Source: Nepenthes gracilis (lineage: Eukaryota > Streptophyta > Magnoliopsida > Caryophyllales > Nepenthaceae). Taken from it: a stretch of DNA of 64,000 bases. The stretch lies in NCBI GenBank assembly GCA_033239525.1, contig BSYO01000035.1, positions 7,352,627-7,416,626 of the forward strand, in the 5' to 3' direction. Under the pieces are notes generated by a model, which did not search any database, was not told where the DNA came from, and worked only from the letters and a program-made list of their open reading frames with translations. Of the stretch, positions 36,571 to 53,781 are shown piece by piece (the stretch's first letter is position 1; the number at the start of each line of letters is the position of its first letter). A program made the position numbers and the translations under genes.

Positions 36571-37760
36571 GTTTGTATTAAAATTATCATTTTTATTATG
36601 AAGAGAGGAAAAAAAATGAAAGAATAAAAATTAAAATAAAATAAAAATTACACCTATTTTAAAATAATTTTAATATAAATAAATAAATAATACTCTTTTC
36701 TATGTAAAACAGTCATGTGCAAGGGTTAACATCACAGCAGAATTTTGCTCATTCCACAAGAAAATAATGAAGAAATATCAAGTGACTACAACAATAGAAC
36801 GTTTGACTTTTCAACCCTCATGCTTATACTAGTCTTTTTTTTTTTTCCCCTTATTATTATCAAAATAAATAATATATAAGAGATTTTTTTTATATAAGTA
36901 CAATAAGAATATATAATTTTGTATTTGATTTATAGGAATAATTAAATATTTTTTTGTTTATTTTTGTAATGCATGAATATATACTGAGGATAAGTAAGGA
37001 ACAGATATAAATTAATTTTTAATTATGCTTATAAATTATTATATTTTTATATTTATTATGTAAATATTATACTTTAATTATTAAAAAATTATTAGGAACC
37101 ATCTAAGATAAAATTCACCTGACACATTTAAATATGGGACTCACAAATATTAAGTCTATAATAAAGTATGAAAGCAGAGTTTTAAATCTAGATAAAAAAA
37201 ACGAATAGACCAACTGACAGAATTATCGAGTAAATAAAAGAGTAAACTGTTAAAAATGCTAAATATTAAAGTACCGAATGGTCGAATGATTAATTAAATT
37301 AGATGGCTAATTTTGATAAACAGTTACATAAATCAAGTGATAAATATTTAAATTAAATAAACAATTGTTGTTAATGGACAAGCATTAAACGCAAAATATA
37401 TAAAGCGGTTATACACTGAGTTTCTAATCAAAGTAATGGCTTAAAATAATGAAAATATCTATTCAAAAAATTTTCACCGACGTGTAAAAATATTACAAAT
37501 ATATTTATTTTTTCTAAAAGAGGAAGCCGAATAATGGCCAAAAAAAGCAAATAGAACTATTATCCTCTAATTACTTACAAAATTCATAAATGACAGAGTC
37601 AATTTTCAATCTTTTTCAACCTTCAATTTTTAATCTTTTTTATCCTTAACTTTTCATTTTCTAAGAAAAATTTTTAATTTAAGAGTCGGATGATTTTTCG
37701 AAGAATGAGTTATATATCATTTAAATTCTTATTAAACGTTGTAATGTATAGGATATGAAC
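36570..37760 (+). repeat. Right copy of the duplicated segment; probable gypsy LTR
   Basis: Matches blocks A and B of the left copy (30311-30500, 32150-32715). Its right part (37675-37710) reads TTTAAGAGTCGGATGATTTT, comparable to the LTR 3' ends at 12471 and 15978. It lies between plus-strand RT (left) and plus-strand gag (right). It is best explained as an LTR shared by two head-to-tail element copies. Confidence 0.5.
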
Positions 37761-38059
37761 ATAAAAGTTCAAGAATTCAATTCAACTCTATTCGAACAAC
37801 TATCCACATCTAATGTCTGTATTATTTGTTTTGTTTGTAAGAACAAGGTTAAGCCATTTATTTCTATCTGATTAGATCTCATCTGTTCGGGAACCTCTCT
37901 CTTCTTTGATAAAGTAAAAAATTGTGAACACAAGAGTAAACAGATAGACAAGCCAACTGCTCAAATCTGTTCCATTACACAACATCAACTCAAAGGGAAG
38001 CGGTCATAGGAGTGCTTACTCATATGCTAATCCTAACATACGGGCCTTAGTCATAAAAA

Positions 38060-39620
38060 AATATAGGATATGTTAAAAATATTGAATTTCTTATGGAATG
38101 AAATCAAGGGACAAACTCACAAGGAAGATGCCTTCCAGTCTCAGGCATCGACCTCAAGAAGGAGATTGAGAAGAAATGAAATCGTCTCAAAAGAAGGCCA
38201 CTATCAATCAAAGATTCCAATGACTCCTGATGCACCCGTTCACATTACTTTTTTTCAACTTGAAGGACACTTGAACTTCAAAGTTAGGGATGAAAGTCTT
38301 AAACAGTTGAATTCTTGGTGTATTTGAGATTTTGGACGTTCATTAATCCGAGTAGAAGAGTCATGCAGCAGCATACCCAAAATCCTCCTGGCTAAAGTAG
38401 ATACTAGACATATTTGCTAATCATTTGAAGTTGATGACAAATCTCAATGCCAAAAGAATTGTCTCCACAATTGAAGTGAAGAAAAAATAAAAAGAATTGA
38501 ATAGCAGATTTTTTGAGAAAAAGCTACTAAGCAAATAAGCAAATTAGATAGTACACCTTTTACCTTGAAGATAAAATGGCATCGCCTCCCTCATAAATTT
38601 AATATGACAATAGTGGAACCTTATGACAAAAGTACTTATTTTATGGATCATTTATACCACTTTCAAACGGTACTCGGCTTCCAAAACTTAGAGAATGTCA
38701 TACTATACTTTTGCTTCTCTTTAATTTTAAAAAGAGATACAATAATTTGGTTCTACAAGTTGGGATTAAATTCAATTTAACTCTTTTAAGAACTAGCAGA
38801 CCAATTTCTATCTCAATTTTTCTCCATTCAGAGGAAAACATAGTAACCCTAATACCTTATCAGGATCCAATAGGGTCCAAACAAGAGCCTAAAGTGTTTT
38901 TTGATTAGATTTGATATTGAGGCTAGAGGCATATGAAAGCTCGCCTACAAGGTGAAGTTGAATGCTTTCATAGTTATGCTACAATTAAGTGACTTTTTTT
39001 TTACTATTTTATTCAACAAGATCCCATAACATTCTTAGAGGTATAGTCTATTACCCAAGCATATATTGAGATAGAAGAAGTCGACAAAATAAAGAGGTTA
39101 GAGCACTCAAAAGATCAAACAGTGGAGGGAAAAAGAAAAACAACAATAGCTCTTCTACTCAAAATTAGAGAAAGTAACGGCAAACTCAATTGGACAACCA
39201 AAGAGAGTACAAACCGCTGAATTTCACACAATTAAATGACACACGGACAAACATTTTAATACAGATTTAAAATCAAAAACTCCTAAAGTAACTCAAGTCA
39301 ATTAAGAATTTAGAAGGAGGAGATCGGTTTACAAAATACTTTTACCATTTATCTTCGGGTCACAAAACTAAAAATTACCAAACACTTCACAAGGAGATTG
39401 ATGCCCTAATTAATAAAAGATACCTCAAGAAATATTTACAAAACTTAGGGTCCATCTCAAATAATAATAAAAATGATAAAAAGTAGACCGAGTAACCACG
39501 AAACCAAGTAACTTTAGGAGTCATTAACATCGTATCGACCAATCATGCTAGCAAAATAAGCTCTAAATTATTTAGAGAAGACTTCTTTCAATAAGAGATA
39601 CAAGTTAGGGGTAGAAAAAT
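38060..39620 (+). pseudogene. Gypsy gag fragment (degenerate)
   Basis: Plus-strand retroelement gag. The open piece 38565-38780 carries PHKFNMTIVEPYDKSTYFMD and HLYHFQTVLGFQ, equivalent to the gag core at 28121-27885. Near 39350-39440 the phrase LSSGHKTKNYQTLHKEIDAL and INKRYLKKYLQN is the gag C-terminal block. Stops occur throughout. The open pieces 38070-38327 and 38711-38908 belong to the same remnant. Confidence 0.75.
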
Positions 39621-40600
39621 AGTATCATTAATTTTAATAACGATGATATGATTTGTATAATCTCTTCCCATTATGATCCTTTTTATTGTATTAAAACTTG
39701 TTTTAGATGGAATTCGCAACTATCAACTGAAATAAATCTTTATTAATAATAAAAGTTTAAATAATATTTTTTATTTCAATATGTTTCTTAAATTGGGGTT
39801 TAAAAGTAATCAAACGAAATAATCGAATGAACTACTAAATAAATTCTATAAATACTCGATTCAAATAAAAGGAATCATACATCTAAAAGTTTTGATGGGA
39901 ATATATACAAGGTAAAATCATATAAAATAATCATAACCTATATTTTGTTTAGTTTACAGCACTTAAAATGTAAAAACTAAAATTTTATAAATGGACCCAA
40001 TCATATCCATTAGAGTTGATTTGAATTGTAGAGTTAAAATTACAAATTAAAAATTTTATTTTTATTTTTTATTTTAATTTTGGTAGGATTAAGATATGAT
40101 AAAATTAAAATCCTATAATTTAAATTACATAAAAATTTTAATTTTAATACAAAAATAAAATTAATATATTGCTAATTTTTTAATCATTTTATAGAAATAA
40201 AAATATAAGTAGCCATATGAATTCTTATTCAACATAATATAACTTTAAAAAAAAAAATCTTATTTTTAGATATGAACAAGCCATAAGAGAGTAACAAACC
40301 AGGAAAAAATATATCCAACTAGATGGGAAAAATGTAACTAATTGTAGTGAAAGCCCTATAATATATTCAACTAATTTTAATGTAAATCTTATAGTTTATT
40401 TAACTAAATGTAGTCCCAAAGTTTGTATAGCGACTGGACTTTTCTAGTATTCATCTTATTATCGGTGGAATTGAAGATACTTCAACCACTATATCAATAA
40501 ACACAGATATTGATCAATCAGTGAATGGTAGAGGAACTTCATAGACAAGTAAAAGATAAAAATCTAGTACCAACAGCGTAAAAGCATAATTGGGTTCCAA
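39620..40600. other. AT-rich intergenic DNA
   Basis: No gene or structured element recognised. Confidence 0.5.
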
Positions 40601-40609
40601 ATAAGTTTC

Positions 40610-40890
40610 TAAATAAGTTGTATAAATATCAGTCAATATGTATTGATATCAGACCTATCGATATAAATATTTCTCAATACAGTGATAATACCATAATATA
40701 TTATCGTATCAGTGATATATCACAATATAATAGTGACATAACAAATATATCAGCCACTATGACGACATCAACTTAAGATTTTCAAATTCTTTATCATCTA
40801 ATATATTTAATATTGATGTGTATTATTCAATACCAATACGATTACGACCGATACCGATATCAATATTTTCATCGATGATAGTGGCATAAT
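40610..40890 (-). repeat. GATAT-rich dispersed repeat, copy 1
   Basis: The minus strand reads GATGAAAATATTGATATCGG, then alternating GATAT/ATATC phrases. It shares the order of phrases with the copies at 41840-42030, 42480-42780, 54905-55045 and 57140-57410. No coding capacity and no clear terminal repeats. Confidence 0.5.
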
Positions 40891-41086
40891 CAATATGTAA
40901 CCACACCCATCAACAAGCTAGTTTATAGTCACATGTCCTCAACCAATCAAATGAATTGATATGCATAATTTGTTGGCAAACGAATATTTTGCTTGTGGAT
41001 TAATTTCTCCCACCCGTCCATTCCTACCTCTGCCATATTTGCGGATCAAAATTGCCTACCTTCACCATCAAATATAATAATGGTTT

Positions 41087-41333
41087 TGTAAGATCCCACA
41101 TTGGATTGGGGGAGGGGAACGGAGTGTCCTTATAAGGACATGGACACCTCCCTCCTTGTAGACACGTTTTGGAGGCGGCTGAGGCCGTCTGCCATGAACA
41201 AAACCGTGAGGCCTGTAAGCTTGGAGGTGCCGTGAAACTCTCCCAGGCTACGGCCTGTAGGCTTGAGACGTCGTGAAATTCTCTCGGGCCAAAGTGGACA
41301 ATATCTACATGCGGATACACCGGGGACGTTACA
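41087..41333 (+). repeat. 5' LTR of the TRIM
   Basis: The 247-bp repeat, very similar to 41401-41648; most differences are single-base changes. Confidence 0.92.
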
Positions 41334-41400
41334 AATGGTATCAGAGCCGGGATCCGGTCTAGTGTGCCAGCGAGGACGCTGGGTCTCTAGGGGGGTGGAC

Positions 41401-41648
41401 TGTAAAGTCCCACATTGGATTGAGGGAGGGGGACGAAGTGTCCTTATAAGGGCATGGACACCTCCCTCCTTGTAGACGCGTTTTGGAGGCGGCTGAGGCC
41501 ATCTGTCAAGAACAAAACCGCGAGGCCTGTAGGCTTGGAGATGCCGTGAAACTCTCCCAAGTTGCAGCCTGTAAGCTTGGAGACGCCACGAAGTTCTCCC
41601 CGGCCAAAGCGGACAATATTTACATGCGGATGCGCCGGAAACGTTACA
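41401..41648 (+). repeat. 3' LTR of the TRIM
   Basis: The 248-bp repeat, directly after the purine tract. Confidence 0.92.
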
Positions 41649-41839
41649 GGTTTACTACAACTTTCACAAAATATAGCATGCACACGGCCTCAACAAGTAG
41701 ACATTTTAGTCATATATATATATATATGCAGCCTTATCCTGTATTGTAAAAAAGTTGCTTCCACTATTTGAACTAGTAATCTATGTGTGACAATGAAGCA
41801 ACATCACTAAAAAAATTTAACTCATGCCCAAAACAGGTC

Positions 41840-42030
41840 TTAAGCATGGATGAAAACATCGACACTGGTGTCAACATGGAACGTAGACATATTGAGATTG
41901 GACATGTCGAATAATATATATTAGTTCGGATATATTAAAAGAAATATTGTTGAAAATCATAAGCTAATACAGATTATATTAGCTAAAATATTAGCCCAAT
42001 ATTGGACATATCGACCGATATTTTGAATTC
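41840..42030 (+). repeat. GATAT-rich dispersed repeat, copy 2
   Basis: Starts GCATGGATGAAAACATCGAC. It contains ATTGTTGAAAATCATAAGCT, comparable to TTTCTAAAAATCGTAAGTTG at 57243, and ends GGACATATCGACCGATATT. It lies just beyond the stop codon of the hydratase gene and may be in its 3' UTR or flank. Confidence 0.5.
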
Positions 42031-42093
42031 ATACCAAACAAGCAAAATGAACCAGAACTCTGAAGCAAAAGATACAGTGAAGCAATACTACCT

Positions 42094-46567
<4,474 letters not shown>

Positions 46568-46599
46568 CAGCTCCTCACTTCCTCTAGAAAGTCGGTACT

Positions 46600-47045
46600 C
46601 TTTTTTTACAGGGCTAGCATAACTAGATTTTCTGTCTATAATTATTAAACTAAGGCTTTGTTGATTAATTAAACAACAATATCAATAAAAATCAACAAAT
46701 GATAATAATATTAAAATTAATGAATAAAATTACACTAAAAAATAATTTTATTTGTTAAATCTGGTTTTCATAATGAGATTATTTTTTGTTAAACCAATAA
46801 GAATTTGTTGATTAATCAAGCAATAATATTTATAATAATTAAGTATTATTGATATAAGAATATTAAAATTAATGAGTTAAATAATATTAAAATAAGATAA
46901 TAAATATTGATATTTATAAATACTTAAAAGTTATCTATATAAAATATCATATAAAAAAGAATGTTTAATATAATTTAGATATTTTAAATATATAGTAAAT
47001 AAAATTAATGTGTATCTAAAACTTAAATTGTTGAACGAATTAGGA
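46600..47045. other. AT-rich upstream flank of the hydratase gene
   Basis: Probable promoter-side region. No convincing TATA or other promoter box could be fixed in the AT-rich sequence. Confidence 0.35.
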
Positions 47046-47772
47046 AGCCACTTTATTCAAGTATTTGATAAAAAATTAGTTTGATCTTCATTAATTAAAA
47101 TTTTGATCCTACATAATATAATAAAATAAACAAGAGATAAAAGGAATATGATACTCATTTTTCGGTATATTCTCTAACATTTAAATCAATAATTTTTCTA
47201 TTTAAATGAAAAAGATGTGAACAAATGAGTGTGAGAATACAAATGAATGGGGACTAGTATTTTTTATTTGGAAGGTTATTATCCTTTGAACTTACTTGCT
47301 TAAGAGAACAGCTTTAGAAATGATGTACTCATATAAGAGAGTGTCTGATTTTGTAAACTCTCTAGTCTTTGTATATTTGAATGTCCTCTTTCGTCCCATT
47401 ATTCTGTGGGGAGAGATTATATTTATAATGAGGGGTGCCATTTTATTAGCGGATCTCTAAATCAATATATTGGCATTACGTTTCTTTGATTATAATGGGC
47501 ATTACTTATGCAAGTAACCTCTACCTTTAACATATAGTAGGACCTTTTAATTTCTGACCGTTGAATCAGTACAGTAATTGTCTAAAACCGTTATCCATTA
47601 TTGTTCATTCATTATTGCTCATTCAATGGTTGGCAGTTCGGATCGCATCTTTGGACTACCCATTTCGCCCTTTATTTTGTGGGTTTTGAGAAATTTTCTT
47701 TTGGGTAGTCGTTACTTGGGCCTTTCTTTCTTTCTTGTATTGGATTTGGGTTGGGCTGATTAATATCATATC
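47045..47772 (-). repeat. Solo-LTR-like gypsy remnant
   Basis: Shares anatomy with the Tat-type LTRs. It has TTTAAATCAATAATTTTTCT near 47181 (compare ATTCAAATCAGTCATCTTTC at 28918) and AGAGAACAGC...GATGTACTCAT near 47310 (compare 31262-31300). The right end GGGTTGGGCTGATTAATATC compares with GAATTGGGCTAACCGTATCC. No interior coding sequence adjoins it. Confidence 0.5.
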
Positions 47773-47779
47773 CATAAAA

Positions 47780-50700
47780 GATGTTAATAAGAAAAATGAG
47801 TTAATTATAATTTAAAAATATTTATTACAAAAATAATATAAAATTATCTATATTTTTGATAGATACTATAATAAATTGAGTAAATAATAATATTATTATT
47901 ATTGTCAAATCAATCCAGTCTCAAATGCTAAAATTTTAAAAAGGGAAATTAGCAGGCTGAAGCCTTGGGATAGTCATATTAACAAAATTTGGCATTGCTT
48001 GTGTGAGTCAGCTAATGCCCATCATCATATTATGTCCAACATGATCATGGAAAATTTCAATTTGATAAAATTGATTAAACTTTATAATTTTATAATAAAT
48101 TTAATTCAAATTAAATTAATTAAACCAATTATAATAAAAAGTTTACTCTAATTAGAAATGTCATACTACTTTATTCAATTTTGCCTATAATTTTAGGCCA
48201 GATTGATCATATATTATTCATTCTAACTCCGTAATCAAAAGCATAAGAGATTTATGCCAATGCAAGTGAGGTTTAGCTTAAATAAAGAATTTGTTATAAT
48301 CTTCTTAAATAATAATTTTTTAGCAATTTAGATTTATTCTTATAGTATTGAAGACTAAAATTAAAATGTCACTACAACTTTATCATTTATTACATTTCAA
48401 TTAATCTAGACCATTTAAATAAAAATGAAGCCTAATATCTAAACGATCATGACAGAATCGAAGTAAACAACGTCTAGAGATTTGTCATGATCCTAACCTA
48501 AATAGATGATTAAATAAATAATTAAATAACTCAGAATAAATTTTCTTTTTTGTCTTTCATCAGTTAACAAAATTCAAATCAACCAAATAATCGAAATCAT
48601 AGGGCTAGATCTAAACAAAAATCTAACCCAAAATAATATAATATTTATAACATTCAGTATCAGATATATATCCTGATTGAATTATTCAATCTAATCCTCG
48701 AAAAAAACTAATTTAATAACATGATCATACCTAACCAATTCGTAAGAAAAATATCAACTAAATACCAATAAAGATAATGTAGAGTTTGTACAAACATTCA
48801 TATTGACAAAATTGCCTCCCAATAAAATAGATTATTAGTTAACTAAATAAATTTTTAAAATAAATTTGAAATAAATGTAAGTACATTTTTAACAATAAAA
48901 TAATGATCAAAGCCTTTAATTTTTTTCATCTAAAATCCTACGAGTAATCCTAACACCCTATAATCTTAGATGTTGAAAAACATAACAAAATGTAAGCTTA
49001 AAGTTGAGAAAGTGCATATACACATATACAAATCATGGCATAAATCAGATAGAATAATTGTAAGATTGAAACATTATATCATAAATCTATTCTATCAAAT
49101 ATTTAAATATAATTTCATACTTAAAATTTATACTTTATATTTGAATATTGAATAACATTCAAATTGTATAAAATCATTGAAATGTTTAAATATCAAGTGA
49201 TTTTAGAGGCTAAAAAATCTAAAGTCAAATAATTTTGAAGAGTGCATCAAAACTTGTAAATCTCAAGGGTTAAAATATTTTAAATTTTAAATATAATATG
49301 GGTAAAAATTTTAAAAATTCAAAACATGTTAAAATTGAGAACTAAATGCCAAAAAATTAATCATTAAAAAGAATTACACATATTTTTGATAATTTTAAAC
49401 AAAACCATTACTATTTAGACTCATTGGCAGGGTTTTATGTAAATAACCCTATAAATGATGTTAAACATTATATTTTTTTTTTGCCACCCATGGGTATAAC
49501 TTTAATCCTCAAGTGTGCCAATATATTAGGGCGTTAAAATATATTATTAATAAAAACTGACTTTTGTATTTTTTTTCTCTTACTTATTTATTATTATTTT
49601 TAGTAATTTTTATTTAAATTATATATTTTAATTAAGTAAATTTTATTTTTTAAAGAAAAATTTTTAGAATAAAAGTAAGTAAATTGACCATATTGAGTAT
49701 TTATCTTATTATTCTATTCAACTGCTTAAAGAAATAAGGAAAAGATGAAATAAAATCAAAATTTTGAAGAATTAAAATATAAGTATATATATATATAATA
49801 AAGAGTAAAAAAATAAAAGAGGGGAAGACAACGAGGAACTGAAAAAAAATAGAGATAATGAAAAAAAAAGGAAAAAAAATATGTTTATCACTGCGGCAGA
49901 AGAAGTTTGGTGGATGTTTAGGGGGTTAGTTTTTGTTCCACAAATTTAATATTTTAGTATATTAGGTTTTGTTCAATATTATCCTTTTATACCTACAAAA
50001 CTCAACTTCATATGAAATTTATTTTCAGATCAACTCGAATTCTGCCAGTTTTATACCGTTTGTCTTTCATATTTACTGGTTTGCTTAGTTTCGGATTGAT
50101 ATCGGAGTTTTATAATTTTATATTATATTGTGCTACAAAAGTCAACACGTTTAAACTAATAATTACAATCATCTAACATCTAACAATTTTATATGTTTGT
50201 TATTTAATTTTTTATATTTTATTTTCTATTATTTTATTTTTTTAATCATGGTTGAATCACTACCGCTCTTACAATTTTATATTTCTATTATTTAATTTAT
50301 GTACTTTATTTATTATGCTTTTTTTATTCTCAACTTTGGATGCTAAATCACCGCCATTCTTTTAATTTTATATTTTTACACTTTAATTTTTGTGGTATCA
50401 TACCTATTAAGGTCCGGTCAATTATTTTTGTTATATTTTTTATAAAAGTTCTTAATGAAATACCAAAATAATAGTTAATATAACAAAGATTAAAAAAATT
50501 TTCCCACTATAGAAAATGTATAAATTAAAATTTTTTACCCTGTGAAAAAGTATAAACTCATATCAATACAAAATAAAGTCTGAACTAAAACATATATATG
50601 GAATACTATATAGAAGACTAAATGTACAAATTTTATGACTTATACTTTATAAATATTTATATATATAATATATTATATCAAAATATTTACTAGATTTGTG

Positions 50701-50880
50701 AAAAATACATAAGCCTTTTAAATCTTTTATAAAATCTAATAAAATTTTAAAATAATTAGTAAAAATTATACGTATACAATAATATTTAAAGTGTGGATAT
50801 TAAAGATGGTACACATGTATAGTAAAATAAGTAATATAAATAAAATTAAATGATTCTAAAATATAATAAAAAATAAATTT
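47780..50880. other. AT-rich intergenic DNA
   Basis: Over 3 kb of AT-rich sequence. The only sizeable open frame (48970-49155) is low-complexity Lys/Ile. No gene or clear element was found. Confidence 0.5.
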
Positions 50881-51455
50881 AAAAATACTTGTCATCTACT
50901 TCTTACTTAACAAATCTGACAAGATATTACTTTAAAATCATTATCCTCCTCTTTTTCTCTCTTCTTATTTTTTTCTTCTCTTTTCTCTTTTCTTTCTCTT
51001 GTCTTTCATTTTCCAAGCAAAAACGACTGACACAAGCATACAGACACTTATATATTATAATTAGCATCGAGTAGGCTCACATCAAACACTCTTCATTACA
51101 TAGACATGTATAAAAGCCATATCAGGTATCAATATTCTACCACATTCACACATAAGTAACAACATAGATATATCTCAGGCACCACTAAACTTACTTGAAT
51201 TACACACAATCACTTTCTCATGCACACCTCGGGTGCTATCATTATGCCACAAACATGCATGAGTGTACCGGAGACACACGTCAATTATACAACTTCTACC
51301 TCAAGTATGAGATGGGTGTCCTTCAAACATTTAGTCTATTTCTAAATAATTTAATTTTTTTAAAAAAATATTTATTGTATAATTATTTTTAAATTGATCC
51401 AATATTATATTAATAACTTAGTAATTCAATAACAAAAATTAGGTATTACAGAGTT
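50880..51455 (-). repeat. LTR-like fragment (Del/Tekay-like right end)
   Basis: A CT-rich stretch (50944-51010) is followed by a GC-richer block (51060-51310). The end AAATTAGGTATTACA (51438-51452) reads TGTAATACC on the minus strand, like the right edge at 9112. Boundaries on the left are unknown. Confidence 0.35.
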
Positions 51456-51877
51456 TGAGTAGGCTCTGAAATGCTCCCCACCAAACAATTTTATTTGGCT
51501 AAGGTGACCGATAATTTCCTAATCATTTTCTTTTTACCAAAAAAAGGCGCTTCAATGATATCGATATTATCATCAGTTTCAAAAATACTACTAGCAAAAA
51601 ATAATTTCTTTATGTTAAAAGAATCAAATGACAATGTTTTAATTTTTTTTTAAAATCAAAATTACTTTATTTGAACAATAGATAACTCTTTTTAAATTAA
51701 AATCTTGCCCACCACCCAACTTACATTCACGTTCAATGCATTGGCCTCCCAATTTCAAATCACATTGACACAAGTAAAATGTTTTGACATATATTTTTCA
51801 AATTTATTTTGTATTTTTTTTTGTTGATATGAGAAAAAAAAATATCGTTTTGTTTACGGTATTATCATTTGGATGAT
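51456..51877. other. AT-rich intergenic DNA
   Basis: Nothing supported. The 60-codon frame at 51471-51653 has no domain. Confidence 0.45.
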
Positions 51878-52193
51878 ACTAAAGAACAAATACTACCCGA
51901 GACTAGTATCTGATGGGATCGATATCAGTACTAGGACAATTTTTTAATCATACTTATACAGTGTTATCGATATTAATTCTTTTGATATTAATCCCATTAA
52001 CATTATCTTACACCTCTTATTGAATGAAGACATATACTAAAGAACAAATATTGCCTGAGACTAGTATCTGATGGGATAGATATCAATAATAGGACAATTT
52101 TTTGGTCATACTTACACAGTGTTATCAATGTTAATTCTTCTGGTATTAGTCTGGTTAGTATCATCTTACACTCCTCATTGAATGAAGCCATAT
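51878..52193 (+). repeat. Tandem duplication, two units of 158 bp
   Basis: ACTAAAGAACAAATA begins each unit (51878 and 52036). Both units contain GAGACTAGTATCTGATGGGA, TAGGACAATTTTTT and TACACAGTGTTATC or close variants, and both end with TTGAATGAAG(A/C)CATAT. By eye the units differ at roughly one base in eight. The content, with paired GATATCA(G/A)TA phrases, resembles the GATAT-rich repeats. Confidence 0.8.
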
Positions 52194-52199
52194 ATCTTT

Positions 52200-53781
52200 T
52201 TCATTTTGCTTTAATCCACATTGTACAAAAATCGTTAAATCTGTCATTGCTACTTAATGTTAAAGTTTTTGCATACTCATTTGTAATCCTGACTATTAGA
52301 TGAATATGAATATATTTTTATTGAGAAAACCATATTGAATCTTTGGATTTTATTTATCTTAAGGAGAAATAGGATCCTACTTCTATTTGGGCTATTTGAT
52401 TTTAAAAAATTCAACTGCTAAAACTTAAATATTAAATAATACCTTTTAAATTGTTATTATTTATCAATTTTTAAAATATTATATTTAATATTAAATAGAT
52501 GTTATATTGTAAACAATTTAAAAATATAACTATCTTTAATTTTTTATTTTAAAATCATTCTTATTGAATTTTGATCCAATCAGCTTGTTGGATAAGTAAG
52601 ATCCTACTTTTTTTAAAGAAAGATATGATCCCCATTTTCAGACCATAACAACTCTCATGATAAATATCAAAAATTACCAATACTTATTTATTATTATTTC
52701 TTAATAAATTATATTAATTATGATATTTTATTTATTTATTTTAATTTTATAATTTTTCAGGAAAATAAAATTTTAAAAAAAATAAAAAAAAAACTGCCTT
52801 TTTACTGAAGTCTAATTTTGTACTGAAAAAGGATGAAGTTTGGAGAAAATTTTGTACTTCTAAAATTCATGGAGAACTAATTTTTTAGAATGGTATTTTT
52901 AATTTTATTTGATTTATGTATTATTTTTTAATATTTATAAAATTCTAATTTATTGCTCTACATTATAATTATTATATTTAGGTAATTAATACCAATACTT
53001 TCTAAAGATTTAATCGCACTTTGTCTATAAAATTATGCATTGCTTAATTATCTTTAATAAATATTATTTATTTTTATTGGTTTAACCTTTTATTATAATA
53101 TTACCCGCTGGTATATTATTATCTTTTAAATCTAAATTTAATAAAATAATAATCTAAGACCGTATATTTTTTCTTGAATTACTTTTGAATTGAATTATTT
53201 TATAACGTTAATTTTCAATTTGAAAAATCTAACGTTACAATCTTTATTTAAGTTATTTAATGAATCAAATATTAATAAATATAAAAATTAAATGAAAAAT
53301 ATCCAACCTTAAGTAGATAAATAATTAAAATTAAATAATCATTTATATAACTCTAATTAACTTTTACCTTTCATCCATTAAATATCTAATCAAACATCCA
53401 ATTGAAAACTATCAAAATTCTCTCAGTGAAGAGATTTTCATCCACATTTAACAATTAAAATTAAAAATTAAGTAAATAAATAATTATAATTAAATAATTA
53501 TAGGTAATCGAATTATAATTATAATTAAGTTATCAGTAAAGAGTGGGTTATAAGTAAACCGTAAATGAGTGAAATATTTAGCAATGCATATATAGGTAAT
53601 CGAATGGTTCGGGTACCGAATGCTGTATTACAACAGAAACAACAGATGCTTGAGTTTGATGTCTTTGTGCAAGGAGGGGGATTAAGTCTGGCCGAACAAT
53701 TTGAATCAAGGTAAAAAAAATTACGAATTCGTCGATCAATCGAGTTTCGGTCATGGAGTTCTTGGCGGCAGAACTGCAGGG
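52200..53781. other. AT-rich intergenic DNA, 3' flank of the EMF2-type gene
   Basis: Mostly AT-rich. The part nearest 53782 (about 53570-53780) is less AT-rich and may contain the 3' UTR. No other gene was seen. Confidence 0.45.

Larger units (their letters stand above)
41087..41648 (+). mobile_element. TRIM (terminal-repeat retrotransposon in miniature), intact
   Basis: A 562-bp non-coding LTR element. LTRs are at 41087-41333 and 41401-41648 (247 and 248 bp), both starting TGTAA(G/A)(A/G)TCCCACATTGG and ending GTTACA. The interior is 67 bp, with a primer site TGGTATCAGAGC (41336-41347) and a purine tract AGGGGGGTGGA (41389-41399). GGTTT stands directly on both sides (41082-41086 and 41649-41653), a perfect target duplication. 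A TATA-like CTTATAAGG lies in each LTR. Open frames across it are not genes. It relies on enzymes of autonomous copia elements. It lies about 450 bp beyond the 3' end of the hydratase gene. Confidence 0.95.

Noticed and set aside
41087..41648. Possible Cassandra element (LTR with 5S rRNA-like promoter)
   Set aside because: No 5S internal promoter boxes could be found in the LTRs. The PBS and LTR start fit a general TRIM instead.
41024..41771. Several open frames across the TRIM element
   Set aside because: They lie in the non-coding LTRs of a TRIM, and each frame repeats in both LTRs.
48970..49155. 61-codon Lys/Ile-rich open frame
   Set aside because: Low-complexity product of AT-rich DNA without start context or homologous motif.
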